Of a DNA stretch of 28,783 bases, positions 1 to 7,966 are shown piece after piece. Position 1 is the stretch's first letter. Each line of letters starts with the position of its first letter. This DNA is from a virus. Both the position numbers and the translations under genes were made by a program. Below the pieces are notes generated by a model. The model was not told the DNA's origin, did not search any database, and saw nothing but the letters and a program-made list of their open reading frames with translations. The stretch is from positions 1-28,783 of IMG/VR virus record IMGVR_UViG_3300009181_000263; one strand, written 5' to 3'.

Positions 1-141
1 TAAAAGCTTTTTTCTAAATTCCTGAGCTGCTTTGCTGGTAAAGAAAATTCTCTGAAACTGTTTACTGCACCAGACTTTATCTCCTATGCAAGTAGCTTCA
101 CGCCAGACCACTTCATAAATTTTGACATAAACTTTTTTCAT
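1..141 (-). CDS. Hypothetical protein, 3' end outside the window
   Basis: An open frame starts at ATG 141-139 and runs off the left edge with no stop, showing 47 residues (MKKVYVKIYEVVWREATC...). The start overlaps the TAA of the upstream gene as TAATG, the same translational-coupling arrangement used elsewhere in this operon, and this is the main reason to accept it. The visible part mixes short beta-like stretches with basic residues near its end (RKK). There is no recognisable domain, signal peptide or membrane segment. It would be the last visible gene of the leftward replication operon. Function unknown. Confidence 0.6.
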   Translation of the reverse strand, partial: MKKVYVKIYEVVWREATCIGDKVWCSKQFQRIFFTSKAAQEFRKKLL

Positions 142-443
142 TATTTCCATTCTCCCGTTCTTGCTCTGTGACTGTAATTTTCAACTTTACCCAGCTCTAA
201 ATCTACAGGATTATCGGCTTTAGTTCCTGCTCTACATAGGTGTTTCATTGCCATCGCTGCCCATAATGCTTTAGATAAAGCGTTCTTAGCCGATGGTTCT
301 GCTTTCAACTCAGCAGCCAGATTGGGCGGCAGTTCTGAAATAAATACATTAAAGTGCGTCGCCAGCATTACCTTTTCAATGTCTGAGCCAGATTCACGAT
401 AATGCTCGGGGACTAATTCTTTTTTCTCTTCATCTTTGTTCAT
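141..443 (-). CDS. Small hypothetical phage protein (weakly DUF3310-like C-terminus)
   Basis: A 100-residue acidic N-terminus/basic C-terminus protein. The start is preceded by AAGGAAA about 8 bases upstream. Residues about 62-100 contain AMKHLCRAGTKADNPVDLE followed by a helical segment with tyrosine and basic residues. This is loosely like the 'H/KY-x-x-RAG-x-K-x-NP' pattern of small phage nucleotide-metabolism-associated domains (DUF3310/pyrophosphohydrolase-like), but the match is too weak to assign. It lies 20 bases downstream of the methyltransferase and is coupled to the next gene by a TAATG overlap. Real gene likely; function not established. Confidence 0.7.
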   Translation of the reverse strand: MNKDEEKKELVPEHYRESGSDIEKVMLATHFNVFISELPPNLAAELKAEPSAKNALSKALWAAMAMKHLCRAGTKADNPVDLELGKVENYSHRARTGEWK

Positions 444-463
444 TGTTTTTTTCCTTTTTCTTA

Positions 464-1099
464 TTAAAACAAACTCTGCTGTGCCAATCTCTGATTAGCT
501 TTTAAATAATACTCTTCAATCATTTCAGTCCCTACGCAGTCAATGCCTCGATCTTGGCACGCCTTTAATGTAGTTGCTGAGCCTGCAAATGGATCGAAGA
601 CTAATTTCGGCTTGCCATACTTCTTAATATAGAGATCAAGACAGAAGCCTATCACAGCTAAAGGCTTCTGCGTCGGATGAAATCTTGGCTCGCTGCCTTC
701 TCTAAGAAAGCCATTCCAGCGATTTTCTATATATCTGCAAGCCATGTCCATATTACTCCAAGCTAGCTCGCAATCTGCATAACCCATGCCGGCATTTAAT
801 TTATTCCAGACTATCCAAGCCGCACTCGGATCTAGCTTGTAATAGTTCCCCCCCCATATAACCGCACGCTTCCCTTTGCTAATGATGGTTTTCATTTCCT
901 CGTCGCTTACGATCTTGTCCCAGTTATAGTTCTGATATACTCTTGTTTTTGCTTTTGAGTTTTTAAATTTTAGGCGATCAGAGTCTTTTGCCATTATCGA
1001 ATCTGCGGCTATACCATAGGGAGGGTCGGTTAAGACCAGATCGACCTCCCCTATTAAATCAATATGATCTTGCCATTTGCCGTGAATTAATTTAATCAT
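464..1099 (-). CDS. Solo beta-class DNA methyltransferase (N4-cytosine/N6-adenine)
   Basis: A 211-residue AdoMet-dependent DNA methyltransferase. The catalytic motif IV DPPY is at residues 25-28. The conserved HPTQKP segment is at 141-146, and the AdoMet-binding FDPFAGSATT is at 168-177. Motif IV before motif I is the beta-class order (PF01555, N6_N4_Mtase). The protein is short, and the span between the motifs (about 30-140) must carry any target recognition. No restriction endonuclease lies beside it, so it is an orphan enzyme. In phages such enzymes usually protect or mark the phage DNA or influence replication timing. The ATG overlaps the upstream TGA (ATGA). The recognition sequence cannot be read from the protein. 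Confidence 0.93.
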   Translation of the reverse strand: MIKLIHGKWQDHIDLIGEVDLVLTDPPYGIAADSIMAKDSDRLKFKNSKAKTRVYQNYNWDKIVSDEEMKTIISKGKRAVIWGGNYYKLDPSAAWIVWNKLNAGMGYADCELAWSNMDMACRYIENRWNGFLREGSEPRFHPTQKPLAVIGFCLDLYIKKYGKPKLVFDPFAGSATTLKACQDRGIDCVGTEMIEEYYLKANQRLAQQSLF

Positions 1100-1329
1100 G
1101 CTTTTATCTCCTGTACTGTGTTCCCGAATATTTTATTCAAGTGAATAACTGCCGCATTTAAGCCCAGAGGGTCTTTCCTGATCTCAGCTAATAGCTCTTT
1201 GCTATAGAAATAGCCAGATTCAAAATATAAGCCCTCTTTAGTGGCTATAAGCCTTTCTCCGTTGCGGTCTAATTCCTTACAGTCCGCACCAAATCTAAGC
1301 TTCAGCTCATCTATATTAAATGGCTTCAC
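1096..1329 (-). CDS. Small hypothetical protein
   Basis: 77 residues (MKPFNIDELKLRFGADCKEL...) with a mixed alpha/beta look and no membrane segment. It overlaps the upstream gene by 14 bases and the methyltransferase start by 4 (ATGA), so it is firmly inside the operon. I recognise no domain. Its fixed place directly before the methyltransferase is the only contextual clue. Confidence 0.72.
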   Translation of the reverse strand: MKPFNIDELKLRFGADCKELDRNGERLIATKEGLYFESGYFYSKELLAEIRKDPLGLNAAVIHLNKIFGNTVQEIKA

Positions 1330-1693
1330 TAATTAACCCCTCTATATATTCAAGTTGAAATTTCTCAACCGCTTTTTCAGCTGATTCTAAAATTATTTTT
1401 TTTGCTTCAGACAAATCCCACAATTCTAGTCCTGATTCATTAATAAGATATTCAAAGTTTTCGACAGGATCATCTGCCTCGTAATCATCCGTCCAAGCAC
1501 CAAGCTTGAAATAATTATCATACCCAACATAAAATTCAATACCAGCCAGTGATATAGACTTTGAAACGTAACCGAGCAGATTTTCTGGGCGTATAAAGAC
1601 TACGTCGCAGCCTTGCTTAAACTCATTAGAATTAAAGCAAAACTCCCAACTCTTTTTATTGAACTCTTTTGTAAATTCTTCTTTAGTTATCAT
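1316..1693 (-). CDS. Hypothetical acidic protein
   Basis: 125 residues, rich in Glu, Asp and aromatic residues (for example NYFKLGAWTDDYEADDPVEN around 80-99), with helical N- and C-terminal ends. There is no recognisable family motif, signal peptide or membrane segment. It overlaps the upstream gene by 11 bases, and the GGAGAG inside that gene's last codons acts as its ribosome binding site. Such acidic early proteins in phages are often host-takeover or DNA-mimic factors, but nothing here proves that. Confidence 0.7.
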   Translation of the reverse strand: MITKEEFTKEFNKKSWEFCFNSNEFKQGCDVVFIRPENLLGYVSKSISLAGIEFYVGYDNYFKLGAWTDDYEADDPVENFEYLINESGLELWDLSEAKKIILESAEKAVEKFQLEYIEGLISEAI

Positions 1694-1985
1694 TCATCTC
1701 TCCTTTCTTTTCCTCAAGAACTAAGCCTTTCAGATAATTCAAGGATTCATCTGAAAGCTTAGAGCAGTTTCGGATATCACCATTGATGACACTTAGATGC
1801 CTATCCGTGACCGCAACCTTGATTATTACTGCTATTTCGGGCGGGATAGCTTTCAAGAGCCTCCCATCATCGCAAACAATAAAGATATCTTCAGCGATGC
1901 CAATAAAAACCTGCCTTGAAAAGCTGGGATGCTTATAAACAGTTAAGCCATCTGGCAGCGTAAGATAATGTATATTTTGATTCAT
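1683..1985 (-). CDS. Hypothetical protein
   Basis: 100 residues with a clear Shine-Dalgarno (AAGGAG, 7 bases before ATG). Residues about 1-60 look like a series of beta strands (YLTLPDGLTVYKHP, VFIGIAEDIFIVCDDGRLL), and the C-terminal third is helical and ends in KKGEMNDN. No family recognised. It overlaps the preceding gene as ATGA and the following gene by 11 bases, which supports co-translation. Confidence 0.7.
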   Translation of the reverse strand: MNQNIHYLTLPDGLTVYKHPSFSRQVFIGIAEDIFIVCDDGRLLKAIPPEIAVIIKVAVTDRHLSVINGDIRNCSKLSDESLNYLKGLVLEEKKGEMNDN

Positions 1986-2617
1986 TTGTTTTCTCCTTTT
2001 CTTGAATTAAAGCCATCTGACTTAATCTTATGCTTGCGGTAATTCCTTTCAGCGGATCTCAAGATTTTCGACAGCGATAAAAAGTTAATTTGATATTTTT
2101 GGAGCAGTGTCTCAGCTGGAATGCCGATCTTCCATTCATCATAAATTTTAATTGATCTCAGAAGCTTAGCCTCATCTATTTTACTTTCAAAATCTTTTCT
2201 TTTGCTGGTGTTAATGGCACCGTAAATAGCCACTTTCCAGACTTGGATTCGTGATCTTGCTATATCTAAAGCCTCGGCGATATAATGCTCGCCAAATCCA
2301 GCCAGTAAAAGCCTTTCAATTTCTGAGCCAGCAGGATCATCTTTTCCTCGCAAGCCTTTATCAATATTAGGCGAAGGTCTAGACTTGGTCGCCTTTGCTT
2401 TTAATGAGAGCTTTAAAAGCTTTGTGAACGGCTCAAATATAGTATTAGTCGGGAACCATATCTTAAGAACGCTTCTCTCATGCGTGCCGAACATCTTAGC
2501 CACGTATTTAGATGATACGCCTGTATCATAATAGCCGCGAATCCCTTTAATGAAGCCAGCTCCGTATTCGTCCTCGATCTCCTCTTCCCATTCACTTAAA
2601 AAAATAAACTCTTCCAT
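1982..2617 (-). CDS. Protein with three HTH-like segments, next to the primase-helicase
   Basis: 211 residues. Three separate segments read like helix-turn-helix units: about 33-55 (VSSKYVAKMFGTHERSVLKIW), 108-128 (FGEHYIAEALDIARSRIQVW) and 166-190 (IPAETLLQKYQINFLSLSKILR). Each is followed by basic residues, and the linkers are lysine-rich (about 71-91 and 193-211). This is inference from pattern: I do not recognise a named family. A DNA-binding role is the likeliest, for example an origin-binding or helicase-loading factor or a transcription regulator. It sits 1 base downstream of the primase-helicase stop and overlaps the next gene by 4 bases. Confidence 0.75.
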   Translation of the reverse strand: MEEFIFLSEWEEEIEDEYGAGFIKGIRGYYDTGVSSKYVAKMFGTHERSVLKIWFPTNTIFEPFTKLLKLSLKAKATKSRPSPNIDKGLRGKDDPAGSEIERLLLAGFGEHYIAEALDIARSRIQVWKVAIYGAINTSKRKDFESKIDEAKLLRSIKIYDEWKIGIPAETLLQKYQINFLSLSKILRSAERNYRKHKIKSDGFNSRKGENK

Positions 2618-2618
2618 A

Positions 2619-5435
2619 TTAACTATCCTGTATCCTCTTATCGGCTATGAAACTATCATTTAGAACTATGGCTCTCTGAGAGCCGCCAAGCGACGTGCTA
2701 AAATGCACTGGATCACTTAGAGACTTTTCAGCAAAGGGTAAACGCTTTAGATAAACTTCCCAGTTATTTTGGGCGGCCGTATATTGAAATATAGAGCTTA
2801 ATGCTGGCGATCTTCTTGCTATATACACCTTGTTAGCTGTTTCCATTGGGTGCGGCTGATATTTAATCCCTTTAGCTGCGAGCGTTTCTTTGATTGGAAG
2901 CATTGAATCGCTTGATAAATCAGCATTTTTAATTCTCTCTAAACATTGACCGACTGTGAGTCTCTCCATGCTTCCATGATCTCTATTGATGAAGACTTCA
3001 TGCTGAAGTAAAACCTGAAGGATATCTAGCTCATCCGATTCGGTTACAGTTTGCTCGTAATCTGTAATATGAAGATCTGTATTAACTATCCACGCTTCAG
3101 CCATTTCGAGATCTAGTTCTCTCTCATACAGCATAGTCCACGCCCCAGCTAATAAGCTGCCATATTGATCCGCTAATCTTCTATGCCCAGAAAGCTTTTC
3201 AATTGCCTGAATCATAACGGCTTTGTTGTAGTTTATTAGCCTAATATTATAGATTGCTCGGGCCAAAAATCTCTGCCCTCTCTCTTCCAGCTTAAGTTCT
3301 GAAATTTTCTTTTTAAGCTCTTTGAAATGGGCCGCCTTAGCTTCTATCTCTGCTTGCGTCTTAGCCTCTTTCGGCTTTAAATTAATATTAGTAATTCTTG
3401 ATCTATCTGCTGCCCCAGATGGAGCAAACGAAATAGACGAAAATAAAAACATTGATTTAATCGTGAATGACACGGCCCGATTATCTTTAGAACCTTTCCC
3501 GACGATAAACGGCGAGTCCGTGGACGAATTTCTCATCAATTCAAAAATCCCATCCATTCGCAGCTTACTGGATGGTGTCTTAGCCTCAGATTCATCGAAG
3601 ATAATCGCAAGATTATCGCCTTGTTGCTGTCTAATAAACGCTTCCGTCGTGCCGCCAAGTATCTTAATGCAAAAATCGCCCAAGATTGGCACCACTACGT
3701 GATTAAGTAACCAAGACTTCCCCGATTGAAACGAGGCGTTCAACCACATATGCGGACGCCAGTTTAATGCTGCACCTACACCTGCAAGTGTAAGCCAGCC
3801 TAGTAATAGGTACGCTTCTGATTCCGATCCGAGATTAAGATCAAGTAAACACTTAAGTAAAAGATCTGCTTCTTTTTCGGTCGCCATCGCTGTAAGGTCT
3901 AATTTTATAGCTGGTGCTGATATGTAAACATAGTTAGAATCAAGGCTTAAATAATCAGTCGTTATGCCATCGACGACCAAGCGATCTCCTAGATTGACTA
4001 TTACCCGATTCTTATCAAAGTACACTCCACGCCTACGAATGCGAGACATATCAAAGTTTCCACGCCTCGCACAGCCTTGAATTATGTCATTCTTAATCGC
4101 TGTTAAATCAAAGCCAGTCGAGCTTCGCTTAGGGAAGACCGCCTGCCAATATTCTAAGGGAGCCATTTGAAGAATAGCCCCATCGGTTAAGCCCTCTCGC
4201 TTAAACCACTTAACGCCCCTGAAGGCTGCTATATAGAAATAAAAGAACTCCCCATCAAAGCCAAGTTCACGATAATGCCCATTGCTTGGCTCTAGATCTG
4301 CTAAATGCTTTTCCGCAAAAATGATAGGTTCTGGTCTAATTATAGGCTCATCTTCGGCTATAGGATAAGCTGTAGCACGGAGCCTCTCATCATCTGGATT
4401 ATAAACTTCCGATCGATTTACTAAAACCTTAAACTGCTGAGCCGTGAGTCCATCATCTATCGCATCGGCTACATCATAGCCATGCCTGCGATCCATGTTC
4501 TTAAAAATGATGGCTCTAAATGGCTTCCCGAGATGTTTAGCTATATCTAGCATTACTTCATAGCCTAATTTCCCTTTGCTGATCTTTGACCTTTGATCTA
4601 GGTCTGGAATAAAAACCAACTCCCTGTCCTGAAGTATGCTCCAGTCGTGAGTTTTCCAAGACTTAGCTCCGCACGTCCAAGTAATTACAGGCTCTTTAAT
4701 TAGGTCGGATAGGCGTTTTTGACACTTTTCTCCCTCGACTATATAAACGACTGCATTATCTGGAGCGGCTTGCAGCGTTTGCAAACCAAATAGAAATTTA
4801 GGCTGCTCAAAACTATGTTCACTCCAGCCGCAGTCGCCATTCTCGAATCTCTGCCACGCCAGCATCGGCGTTATTTTAGTTCCATCTCTAAGCTCAAACC
4901 TGCTAGCTAGTCCGATTACCTTGCCATTGTCATCGTAATATGGCAGAACGTAAACAAATTGACGTTGATAAAACCTGCTCGGGTACTCTGATTTAAGTTT
5001 TTTATTGTAAAAATTTATTTTCTTGTTTTTCTGATCTACCCAGTCAAACGCTTGCTTCGGAGCTGGCGATATAATCTCGCTCGGGACATACTCATTAAAG
5101 CCGCTTCCTGATCCTTTAGCGTGAAGCTCAGGAACTCCCAATATATCAGCTACAAATTTATAAGCTTCTTGCCCTTTCAGATTTGTCATTTTCTCTAGCC
5201 AATGCCAACCAGAGCCAGACTCACATCCGCGGCAGTAAGCCCAGCCTATCTGCCCTTCAAGTGGCTGGGCTTTACAAACGTCTGTAAACTGGAATCGATT
5301 ACCATCAGTAGTCGAGCAGTTAGGACAGACTCCAGATTTGCCGTTTAGATGAATGCTAGAAAAGCCTATCCTCGAAAGAATATCAGCCCATCTGCCTTTA
5401 GCCGCTTCGTTTACTTGCTTATATGAATAAACCAT
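2619..5435 (-). CDS. DNA primase-helicase (zinc ribbon, TOPRIM, P-loop ATPase)
   Basis: A 938-residue replication protein that should prime and unwind phage DNA at the fork. A zinc-binding domain near the N-terminus has C37-x2-C40 and C68-x2-C71, as in phage primase-helicase zinc ribbons. A TOPRIM-like segment follows, with the acidic EGE at 234-236 and PDLD at 277-280. The C-terminal ATPase has a Walker A-like NASFQSGKS at about 566-574 and a Walker B-like LAIIFDE at 609-615. Arginines at 678 and 680 (ADRSR) are arginine-finger candidates. The large middle region (about 340-540) has no motif I can name. The start overlaps the upstream TAA (TAATG). It is the largest gene of the leftward operon and its functional core. 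Confidence 0.9.
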   Translation of the reverse strand: MVYSYKQVNEAAKGRWADILSRIGFSSIHLNGKSGVCPNCSTTDGNRFQFTDVCKAQPLEGQIGWAYCRGCESGSGWHWLEKMTNLKGQEAYKFVADILGVPELHAKGSGSGFNEYVPSEIISPAPKQAFDWVDQKNKKINFYNKKLKSEYPSRFYQRQFVYVLPYYDDNGKVIGLASRFELRDGTKITPMLAWQRFENGDCGWSEHSFEQPKFLFGLQTLQAAPDNAVVYIVEGEKCQKRLSDLIKEPVITWTCGAKSWKTHDWSILQDRELVFIPDLDQRSKISKGKLGYEVMLDIAKHLGKPFRAIIFKNMDRRHGYDVADAIDDGLTAQQFKVLVNRSEVYNPDDERLRATAYPIAEDEPIIRPEPIIFAEKHLADLEPSNGHYRELGFDGEFFYFYIAAFRGVKWFKREGLTDGAILQMAPLEYWQAVFPKRSSTGFDLTAIKNDIIQGCARRGNFDMSRIRRRGVYFDKNRVIVNLGDRLVVDGITTDYLSLDSNYVYISAPAIKLDLTAMATEKEADLLLKCLLDLNLGSESEAYLLLGWLTLAGVGAALNWRPHMWLNASFQSGKSWLLNHVVVPILGDFCIKILGGTTEAFIRQQQGDNLAIIFDESEAKTPSSKLRMDGIFELMRNSSTDSPFIVGKGSKDNRAVSFTIKSMFLFSSISFAPSGAADRSRITNINLKPKEAKTQAEIEAKAAHFKELKKKISELKLEERGQRFLARAIYNIRLINYNKAVMIQAIEKLSGHRRLADQYGSLLAGAWTMLYERELDLEMAEAWIVNTDLHITDYEQTVTESDELDILQVLLQHEVFINRDHGSMERLTVGQCLERIKNADLSSDSMLPIKETLAAKGIKYQPHPMETANKVYIARRSPALSSIFQYTAAQNNWEVYLKRLPFAEKSLSDPVHFSTSLGGSQRAIVLNDSFIADKRIQDS

Positions 5436-5620
5436 TAATCCCTATTCATTGCTCCAAGCAAACTAAGCACTAACTGAATCGTTCCCACTCCTATCGCCAC
5501 CGTCGCATAAGCTATAACGATCACAGATAAAAAAGAAACTGTAATAAGCTTGCTGATTGCTAAGATGATTAATAAGCCCACGAAATAAGCTAATAGTAAG
5601 TGTTTTAAGGTCTCGATCAT
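5435..5620 (-). CDS. Small two-helix membrane protein
   Basis: 61 residues, almost entirely hydrophobic. One membrane helix covers roughly residues 6-24 and a second roughly 28-55, joined by a short SKL turn and ending in NRD. It lies inside the replication operon, overlaps its upstream neighbour as ATGA and the primase-helicase start as TAATG. A holin role is possible by size but the location is wrong for lysis. Membrane anchoring of replication, or superinfection exclusion, would fit the context better. None of these is shown by the sequence. Confidence 0.7.
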   Translation of the reverse strand: MIETLKHLLLAYFVGLLIILAISKLITVSFLSVIVIAYATVAIGVGTIQLVLSLLGAMNRD

Positions 5621-5808
5621 TCCTGATCCTCCAGCTCTAGTTCTAGAACTAGCTCCTCATGTTCCCATACTGCACCTACCAACATATAGCCTTGAACGTT
5701 AAAACCTAATGCTTCAAGTGCTTCATTAGCTTCTTTATAGTCAAGCTTGATCTTTTTTCCAAATGGCTTTTTACAAGCTATTTTTTCACCGATTTTTTTA
5801 GTTGTCAT
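5617..5808 (-). CDS. Small hypothetical protein
   Basis: 63 residues with a strongly basic first half (KKIGEKIACKKPFGKKIK) and a strongly acidic end (EHEELVLELELEDQE). No motif recognised. The start lies within the last codons of the VRR-NUC gene (11-base overlap) and the stop overlaps the membrane-protein start, so it is embedded in the operon. Confidence 0.68.
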   Translation of the reverse strand: MTTKKIGEKIACKKPFGKKIKLDYKEANEALEALGFNVQGYMLVGAVWEHEELVLELELEDQE

Positions 5809-6229
5809 TTTGTCCTCCGTTTTTTGTTTCTAATGCGGACTCGGCTTCAGTTACCGCCTTGACCACAGAACCCACTCCACCAGCTTGATTTACTTGCTGT
5901 ATGAAAGCCCTTTGCTTTTCGCTTGGCTTGCCTCGCTCGGTCTTGACCTCAAGGGCCACAAACTGAGCGATTTTCTTGCCTACCATCTCAGGCGTGATCT
6001 CGATCGAACGCCAGCCGATTAGATCACTAGAACCTTCTGATAATCCATACTTGATAGTTCTCGGCGATCTCAAGCAAATAAAATCTTTAGAAAATCGTCC
6101 AGTGCCGCCACTTGGGGAGCGAATCTCACCTTGATAAGCCTGTCCTGTACTATTCTTAAATAGCCTCACTGAGCCTTTAGAGCAATCTCTTCTAATAGAA
6201 TTAACTATATTTGTTTCTTCGTTTCGCAT
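5798..6229 (-). CDS. VRR-NUC domain nuclease
   Basis: 143 residues, the typical size of stand-alone phage VRR-NUC proteins (PF08774, PD-(D/E)XK superfamily). Visible elements are RLFKNSTGQAYQGE early on, GSSDLIGW with candidate metal ligand D69, then LEVKT with E94 and K96. GKPSEKQRAFIQQV with Q106, and AGGVGSVV, complete the pattern. Family members cut structured DNA such as junctions or flaps. It is encoded two genes after an SF2 helicase, a pairing common in phages and suggestive of processing replication or recombination intermediates. Its first 29 bases overlap the end of the upstream gene out of frame, and its Shine-Dalgarno is weak (AGAGAAA). Confidence 0.92.
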   Translation of the reverse strand: MRNEETNIVNSIRRDCSKGSVRLFKNSTGQAYQGEIRSPSGGTGRFSKDFICLRSPRTIKYGLSEGSSDLIGWRSIEITPEMVGKKIAQFVALEVKTERGKPSEKQRAFIQQVNQAGGVGSVVKAVTEAESALETKNGGQNDN

Positions 6230-6404
6230 GTTTTTCTCTAGCCTTTTTTAAAATCTCATCTCTGTGTTTCCAGTAATACTTCTCGTGAATCGGGGTGTAG
6301 CTGCTAACTCCGTCTTCTCTTATCTTGGGCGGACTCGGCGTTTCTTGCTTCATCCTTTGCATCTTTGCCTTCATTCTATCCCAGTTCTGAATTATATCTC
6401 TCAT
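6201..6404 (-). CDS. Small basic hypothetical protein
   Basis: 67 residues, very rich in Lys and Arg. The C-terminal half (YYWKHRDEILKKAREKHAKR) is a highly charged helix resembling the short Y-x-x-x-x-R-D/E-x-I basic repeats seen in small phage HNH-adjacent or DNA-associated proteins, but without catalytic residues. The start overlaps the helicase stop as ATGA, and the 3' end overlaps the VRR-NUC gene by 29 bases. Nucleic-acid binding is an inference from charge only. Confidence 0.65.
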   Translation of the reverse strand: MRDIIQNWDRMKAKMQRMKQETPSPPKIREDGVSSYTPIHEKYYWKHRDEILKKAREKHAKRRNKYS

Positions 6405-7873
6405 AAAAATACCTCCATTTTCGCATCTAGAACCTTGTCATAAAACAGCTTAGCCAGTCCCAGTTGCAAGCCATGTATTCGCAGCTGAGTTTTAACCTCC
6501 ATCATCGAAGAACATCTCATAAAATCGTTTTTATACAGCCTGAAAGCCTCATCAGGAGTTAGCTTCTTAGTTTGTTCGATCAATTCAGAATTAACTGCCT
6601 CAAATTCAATGTCGATCATGGCTGGATTAACGCCACTAAAATCCTTGATCTGCTCCTGATTGCGTCCTGTCTTTTCGTCTTTATGGTCATGTCCGCATTC
6701 TGGGCATACAGTTTTACCACGCTCAAGGGCCGCAAAACACTTATCGCATTCATAGACATTAACGTCCCTCAGTCGATCTTCGCCGTAGAACATTGAACGC
6801 CAGTCATCGTTCGTTATCCACCTCATATCGCCGTGAACCGCAAAGTTTCTTGCGTGATCTATGATTATGGCTTTCTCTTTGCCCTCTTGATATCTGATTC
6901 CCCTGCCCTTCTGCTGACAGTAAAGGCTTAGTGATTGAGTGAAGCGTGCTAACTGAACCACTCTGCAAGATGGCACATCGAAGCCTTCGCTTATCGTATT
7001 GCAGGAGGTCAAGACTTGGAGCCTATTCTGTTCATAGTCTTTAATTATCGAACGCCTCTGCGACTGGTTCATTGTGCCGTCGATATGAGCCGTTTTAATT
7101 CCAGCCTCTAAATACTTCTGCTGAAAAAACTGACTCTGATTGATATTTCTAGCAAATACTAAGCCTCTATCGTTACCAGCGTGCTTTTTAAACAGGTTAA
7201 TCATGTCGCCAATAATCGCACCGCCACTCACTGCTTCTTCTAGCGTGTCAAATTTATGTTCCTTTAATGCCTTCTGAGCTGCTTGATCTACTATCGGATT
7301 TCTTGGTCTTAGTATAGTGTAATCGCTGAGCCTCTTTGCTGCGATTAAGTCGCCCACTGATGGCCCGAAAATAATCTTCTGAAAACACTTAAAGCCGTCG
7401 ATCTCAGCTCCAAGTCCTAGCCCGTCCGTCCTTACTGGTGTTGCTGTGAAGCCTATGAAATAGGCATCTGGGAAAATTCTAGCCATCAATTCAGTATAGG
7501 TGCGGCTTCTCACGTGATGACACTCGTCAATAATGAAAAATTGAAAGCTCATAGCTGGATCTGAAGTTCTCAATATTAAGGTCTGCACCGTAGTTAGCCA
7601 GTTAGCGACCGCTTCTGAATAGTGATTATGTCCGTGAAGCCTGCCGAACTGTAAACCTATTGAGCGATAAGCCTGAATACTCTGATCTAGAAGAACCTTG
7701 CTAGGAAGTAAGAAGCAGGTCTTATATCTGTTTTCGAGTCTTCTTACAAACTCGCGAATCATTATCGTTTTGCCTGATCCAGTAGGGGACACGCAGCAGA
7801 TTCTTTTGAAGCCTTGACCTATAACGGCTTGCAGCTCTTCTAGCATTTTTGACTGATAGTCGTACAGACTCAT
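6401..7873 (-). CDS. SF2 (DEAD/DEAH-type) helicase with C-terminal zinc ribbon
   Basis: 490-residue ATP-dependent helicase or translocase. Motif I SPTGSGKT is at 29-36, motif II DECH at 116-119 and motif III TATP at 143-146. Motif V-like SEGFDVPSC lies at 295-303 and motif VI QQKGRGIR at 320-327. After the two RecA-like domains a zinc ribbon follows, C376-x2-C379 and C390-x2-C393 (CPECGHDH). The architecture matches phage and RadD-like repair helicases. It is the first gene of the leftward operon. The start ATG sits in ATTAAACATG with no Shine-Dalgarno upstream, in the divergent control region, so transcription and translation may begin close together. The rest of the operon follows with overlaps. 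Confidence 0.93.
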   Translation of the reverse strand: MSLYDYQSKMLEELQAVIGQGFKRICCVSPTGSGKTIMIREFVRRLENRYKTCFLLPSKVLLDQSIQAYRSIGLQFGRLHGHNHYSEAVANWLTTVQTLILRTSDPAMSFQFFIIDECHHVRSRTYTELMARIFPDAYFIGFTATPVRTDGLGLGAEIDGFKCFQKIIFGPSVGDLIAAKRLSDYTILRPRNPIVDQAAQKALKEHKFDTLEEAVSGGAIIGDMINLFKKHAGNDRGLVFARNINQSQFFQQKYLEAGIKTAHIDGTMNQSQRRSIIKDYEQNRLQVLTSCNTISEGFDVPSCRVVQLARFTQSLSLYCQQKGRGIRYQEGKEKAIIIDHARNFAVHGDMRWITNDDWRSMFYGEDRLRDVNVYECDKCFAALERGKTVCPECGHDHKDEKTGRNQEQIKDFSGVNPAMIDIEFEAVNSELIEQTKKLTPDEAFRLYKNDFMRCSSMMEVKTQLRIHGLQLGLAKLFYDKVLDAKMEVFL

Positions 7874-7945
7874 GTTTAATCTAGTTTACCCGAGCTTTAC
7901 GTTTTTAAATTTGTTAAATTTATTTAATTTACGCATTTTGTTTTC
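7874..7945. promoter_or_regulatory. Divergent control region between helicase and RecE-like operons
   Basis: An AT-rich stretch from which two operons diverge. For the rightward gene a candidate -35 TTGTTA (7911-7916), 17-base spacer and poor -10 CATTTT (7934-7939) would start RNA at 7946, the first base of an ATG. For the leftward gene only weak matches exist (TTAAAA 7903-7908, ACTAGA 7880-7885 read on the minus strand). Neither first gene has a Shine-Dalgarno. A promoter pair must be here by layout; the hexamers are inference. Confidence 0.6.
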
Positions 7946-7966
7946 ATGTTAATTTTATTAAACATG
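7945..7966. repeat. Inverted repeat over the start of the RecE-like gene (possible operator)
   Basis: CATGTT at 7945-7950 and AACATG at 7961-7966 form a perfect 6-bp inverted repeat with a 10-base A/T centre. A third copy of the motif, CATGTTTAAT at 7871-7880, covers the helicase start, and its inverse ATTAAACATG is at 7957-7966. Both in-frame ATG candidates of the RecE-like gene (7946 and 7964) lie in the arms. A repressor site that controls both operons is plausible but unproven. Confidence 0.5.

Noticed and set aside
3322-3702. 126-codon plus-strand ORF inside the primase-helicase gene
   Set aside because: Opposite strand of a long gene with clear domains; no start signal or family.
5435-5620. 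Holin call for the small membrane protein
   Set aside because: It lies in the early replication operon, far from DUF1353 and the tail end, with no lysis gene beside it.
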